Shown here one piece after another: positions 6,364-8,894 of a stretch of DNA of 8,894 nucleotides (position 1 is the first letter of the stretch; the number at the start of each line of letters is the position of its first letter). Both the position numbers and the translations under genes were made by a program. Source of the DNA: an uncultured Rhodospirillaceae bacterium (GTDB lineage Bacteria > Pseudomonadota > Alphaproteobacteria > MPNO01); the NCBI GenBank assembly GCA_937916005.1, contig CALGIA010000501.1:1-8894 (forward strand), in the 5' to 3' direction. The notes below the pieces were generated by a model, which was not told the DNA's origin, made no database searches, and was given only the letters and a program-made list of their open reading frames with translations.

Positions 6364-6447
6364 GTCGCCTCCAGTCATTCAATCGCCACACTATAAATAA
6401 AATCCGCGGAATGATCTAATACCAAGCATGCAGGGGGAGGGCGCGTC
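6364..6447. promoter_or_regulatory. Divergent intergenic region with AT-rich core and TCCGCGGA palindrome
   Basis: These 84 bases separate the divergent dioxygenase and amidohydrolase starts, so promoters for both directions should lie here or overlap the genes. The region has an AT-rich core (6391-6402, CTATAAATAAAA) next to a perfect 8-bp palindrome TCCGCGGA at 6403-6410. On the minus strand, TTGGTA (complement of 6420-6425) with an AT-rich stretch about 18 bases later is a weak promoter candidate. No good plus-strand promoter was found. The palindrome could be an operator, but that is a guess. Confidence 0.35.
6432..6440 (+). promoter_or_regulatory. Strong ribosome binding site for the amidohydrolase
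   Basis: AGGGGGAGG ends 7 bases before the ATG at 6448. It fixes the start, since the protein's first strand (DYDIKITGGTIIDG) follows directly, as expected for amidohydrolases. Confidence 0.7.
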
Positions 6448-8148
6448 ATGGACTATGATATCAAGATCACCGGCGGGACGATTATCGACGGCACGGGCGC
6501 GCCGGGGTATCCGGGCGATGTGGGCATCGCGGATGGCCGGATTGCGGCGCTTGGCGATGCGCCGGGGGCGGCCCGGTCGGTGATCGCGGCGGACGGCAGG
6601 GTGGTGTGTCCGGGGTTCGTCGATATTCACACCCATTACGACGCCCAGATCATGTGGGATCCCATGCTGAGCTTTTCCCCCTGGCACGGAGTTACGACTT
6701 GCGTGATGGGAAATTGCGGCTTCGGCATCGCGCCGACCCGGCCGCACCATCGCGACCTGATCATGCGCACCCTGGAAAAAGTCGAGGCCATGAGCTACGA
6801 GGCGCTGGATGAAGGCCTCGGCGCGTGGCCGTTCGAGAGCTTCCCGCAATATCTTGACGCCATCGAGGCGCGGCCCAAGGCGATCAATGTGGGCGTCCTG
6901 GTCGGCCATACGCCGGTCCGGCTTTTCGCCATGGGCGAGGCATCCATCGAGCGTACGGCGACGGCGGATGAAACAGCAATCATGCGCACGCTGGTGCTGG
7001 AGGCGATCGAGGCCGGGGCGGTCGGGTTCTCCACATCCCAATCGCCGGTCCATGTGGGCTACAAGGGACTGCCGGTGCCGAGCCGCCAGGCGGATTTTAG
7101 CGAAATCATGACTCTGGCAAGCGCGCTGCGCGACGCGGGTTCGGGCGTGATCCAGATTACGGTCGGGCGCATTCCCTGGTTCGACGAGTTCTCGGACCTG
7201 GCCCGCGAGACCGGGCGCAACGTCACCTGGACCGCCATGCTGACCGGCATGGAGGGGCCCGACGGACATATCGGCCATTTGCGCCGCTCAATCGAAATCC
7301 TCGAGGCGGGGCTGCCCGTCTATCCCCAGGTCGCGTGCCGGCCGCTGCAGTCCGAGTTCCAGTTCTCATCGCCGTTCTCGTTCGAGCGCATGCCGTTCTT
7401 CCAACCCGTGTCGGCCGCCGACCGGGACGGCAAGAAAAAAATCTACCACGATCCGGAATTCCGCCGCGTGTTCCGGGACGCCATGGCGCTGGATAGTGAT
7501 ATGGGCGGCGAAATCGCACCGCTTCGCCTGTCCTTCCACGGCATCACCATCACCGATTGCCATAGCCGGCCCGAACTGGTCGAACGCAAGCTGGTTGACG
7601 CGGCGGCCGAGCTGGGCGTGAACCCGGTCGATCTGGCGCTTGATCTGGCGCTGGAAACCGATCTGGCGGCGCGGTTCCGAATCCCGCTACTCAATGACGA
7701 CGAGGACGCCGTTGAAATGCTGCTGAAGGACCCGCACATGGTCCTGGGCCTGTCCGACGCCGGCGCCCATACCAGCCAGATGTATGACAGTTGCTATTCA
7801 ACCCATCTGCTGGGCCATTGGGTGCGCGAGCGCGGCGCGCTGACACCCGAGCACGCGGTCTGGATGCTGACCGGCCGGCCCGCCGAGGTGTTCGGCATCA
7901 CGGACCGGGGGCTTCTGGCAGAGGGCCGGCCCGCCGATGTGGTGGTCTATGACCCGGACACAATCGGCGCGGGACCGCCGAAACGGGTCCATGATCTGCC
8001 CGCCGGAGCCGACCGGCTGATTTCGGAGGCCTTCGGCATCGACGCGGTGATCGTGAATGGCGTCGTGATCCGCCAGGGCGGGACCGATAGGGTCGACGGC
8101 AAAGGCCCTCTGCCCGGCAGGCTGCTGCGCCACGGAAGCGCGGCCTGA
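6448..8148 (+). CDS. D-aminoacylase-like amidohydrolase (N-acyl-D-amino-acid deacylase family)
   Basis: The 566-residue protein is full length for the N-acyl-D-amino-acid deacylase branch of the amidohydrolase superfamily. It opens with the small beta-domain (DYDIKITGGTIIDGTGAPG, 2-20), then PGFVDIHTHYDAQ with metal ligands His61 and His63. GNCGFG carries Cys90, matching the bridging Cys96 of Alcaligenes D-aminoacylase. VLVGHTPVR (150-158) follows. LGLSDAGAH holds Asp437, the likely catalytic Asp, and His441. The C-terminal part (TGRPAEVFGITDRGLLAEGRPADVVVYDP) closes the beta-domain. At the places where D-aminoacylase has its two second-site histidines (His220, His250), this protein reads QITVGRIPWFDE (236-247) and TWTAMLTG (260-267), with no His. 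The enzyme is cytosolic and probably hydrolyses an amide or cyclic amide bond of an N-acylated compound. The FAD oxidoreductase follows after 2 bases, so the two are probably co-translated. Substrate is unknown. Confidence 0.88.
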   Translation: MDYDIKITGGTIIDGTGAPGYPGDVGIADGRIAALGDAPGAARSVIAADGRVVCPGFVDIHTHYDAQIMWDPMLSFSPWHGVTTCVMGNCGFGIAPTRPHHRDLIMRTLEKVEAMSYEALDEGLGAWPFESFPQYLDAIEARPKAINVGVLVGHTPVRLFAMGEASIERTATADETAIMRTLVLEAIEAGAVGFSTSQSPVHVGYKGLPVPSRQADFSEIMTLASALRDAGSGVIQITVGRIPWFDEFSDLARETGRNVTWTAMLTGMEGPDGHIGHLRRSIEILEAGLPVYPQVACRPLQSEFQFSSPFSFERMPFFQPVSAADRDGKKKIYHDPEFRRVFRDAMALDSDMGGEIAPLRLSFHGITITDCHSRPELVERKLVDAAAELGVNPVDLALDLALETDLAARFRIPLLNDDEDAVEMLLKDPHMVLGLSDAGAHTSQMYDSCYSTHLLGHWVRERGALTPEHAVWMLTGRPAEVFGITDRGLLAEGRPADVVVYDPDTIGAGPPKRVHDLPAGADRLISEAFGIDAVIVNGVVIRQGGTDRVDGKGPLPGRLLRHGSAA

Positions 8149-8150
8149 AA

Positions 8151-8894
8151 TTGGAAACCCTGACAATCGACGCCAGAAATATTCCCGTCTCCGGCGCCGC
8201 TGATATCGTTGTGGTCGGTGGCGGGCCGGGTGGTTTCGCCGCCGCCCTGAAGGCCCGGCGCATGGGGGCCAGCGTCATACTGATAGAAAAGTACGACATG
8301 CCGGGCGGGGTCCACACGTCGGGCCTGCAGGGCGCGGCCAATCCCGGCGTCGGCGGCATTCATACGGAACTGATGGACCGGTTCGCGGCCGCCGGGCACA
8401 TCTATAGCGTCACGGAAAAAACCCTGCCCGGCTGGGCCGGAAATCCCCTGTCCCATTACGAAAAAATCCTCGCGCCGGACGCGGCTTTCGTGCGCAGCTC
8501 ATTCAATCCGGAAGGCGCGGGCTGCGTCATGTCGGACATGCTGGCGGAGGCGGGCGTCCAGACCCTCTATGGCGCGTCGTTTGTCGATGCGGTCGTGAAG
8601 GATGACCTGATTGATGCCGTGATCGTGGAAAACGCCTCGGGCGCACAGGCGGTGAAGGGCAAGATCTTCATCGACGGCACCGGCACGTCGGAACTGGTGG
8701 CGCGGGCCGGCGCGCCGTTCGTGCGCGGCGGCGGTCCCCAGCCGGCGACGGCGGATTGGGACGGGGTGAACAGGCCGATCCCCGGCGGCTGTCTCTGGAT
8801 CATGAGCGGCATTGATTTCCCCAGACTGGCGGCCTACCAGAAGGAGGCCAATGATCCGACGCTTTCAAAGCTGATGGATGAAGCGCGCGCGGCC
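8151..8894 (+). CDS. FAD-dependent oxidoreductase (FAD_oxidored type), partial at the right edge
   Basis: The frame is open for 248 codons to the window end. The N-terminal Rossmann motif is clear: DIVVVGGGPGGFAAALKARR with Gly23, Gly25 and Gly28, and Glu46 (VILIEK) to bind the FAD ribose. The following GGVHTSGL and GVGGIHTELMDRF, and later IDGTGTSELVARAGAPFV (Asp175-Gly-Thr-Gly), are typical of the FAD_oxidored family (PF12831), whose members oxidise diverse small molecules. A stop at 8088-8090 bounds the frame. Between it and the FAD motif there is no ATG or GTG, so TTG at 8151 is the best start, with CTG at 8145 or 8160 as alternatives. This start is 2 bases past the amidohydrolase stop, with only a weak GGAAG 12 bases upstream, so translation is probably coupled. 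There is no signal peptide. The C-terminal part, including any further domain, is missing. Substrate unknown. Confidence 0.85.
   Translation, partial: METLTIDARNIPVSGAADIVVVGGGPGGFAAALKARRMGASVILIEKYDMPGGVHTSGLQGAANPGVGGIHTELMDRFAAAGHIYSVTEKTLPGWAGNPLSHYEKILAPDAAFVRSSFNPEGAGCVMSDMLAEAGVQTLYGASFVDAVVKDDLIDAVIVENASGAQAVKGKIFIDGTGTSELVARAGAPFVRGGGPQPATADWDGVNRPIPGGCLWIMSGIDFPRLAAYQKEANDPTLSKLMDEARAA

Noticed and set aside
6391..7278. Long minus-strand open frame (295 residues) opposite the amidohydrolase
   Set aside because: It lies antisense to a full-length enzyme with conserved motifs and shows low-complexity His/Arg/Asp-rich sequence without domains.

Overview
The window is GC-rich, compactly packed bacterial DNA. 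Its gene content (a TRAP C4-dicarboxylate-type transporter, a TctC/Bug-type solute receptor, a D-aminoacylase-like amidohydrolase, DoxX and VOC proteins) suggests a metabolically versatile alphaproteobacterium, perhaps Rhodospirillales-like. That placement is inferred from gene families and base composition only; there is no rRNA or other phylogenetic marker. I see no tRNA, rRNA, CRISPR array, insertion sequence or phage gene.

Left part (1-2853). A DoxX-type membrane protein runs off the left edge on the minus strand, followed by a minus-strand VOC (glyoxalase/extradiol dioxygenase fold) protein. A 201-bp divergent intergenic region separates the VOC gene from a plus-strand TctC/Bug-type periplasmic receptor. 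This region holds two good sigma-70-like promoters placed back to back, whose -35 boxes form an inverted repeat. The receptor gene has no TctA/TctB membrane partners in the window. It is followed by a 154-residue protein I do not recognise.

Middle part (2866-6363, all minus strand). In transcription order these are an Fe(II)/2-oxoglutarate dioxygenase of the aspartyl/asparaginyl beta-hydroxylase fold, then a complete TRAP transporter: periplasmic receptor (DctP), small permease (DctQ) and large permease (DctM). DctQ and DctM overlap by ATGA. The four genes could form one transcription unit, with a 107-bp gap between the dioxygenase and dctP.

Right part (6448-8894, plus strand). Divergent from the dioxygenase across an 84-bp gap lies a D-aminoacylase-like amidohydrolase. 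Two bases later comes an FAD-dependent oxidoreductase that starts at TTG and is cut by the right edge.

A reasonable working picture is a small uptake-and-catabolism locus. The TRAP system would import an organic acid, possibly an N-acylated amino acid or similar carboxylate. The amidohydrolase would hydrolyse it, and the FAD enzyme and the 2OG dioxygenase would oxidise or hydroxylate substrate or product. The substrate cannot be read from the sequence. The families are all known; what is unusual is this combination, several altered active-site positions, and the unrecognised 154-residue protein. I did not find convincing evidence for a wholly new type of system.
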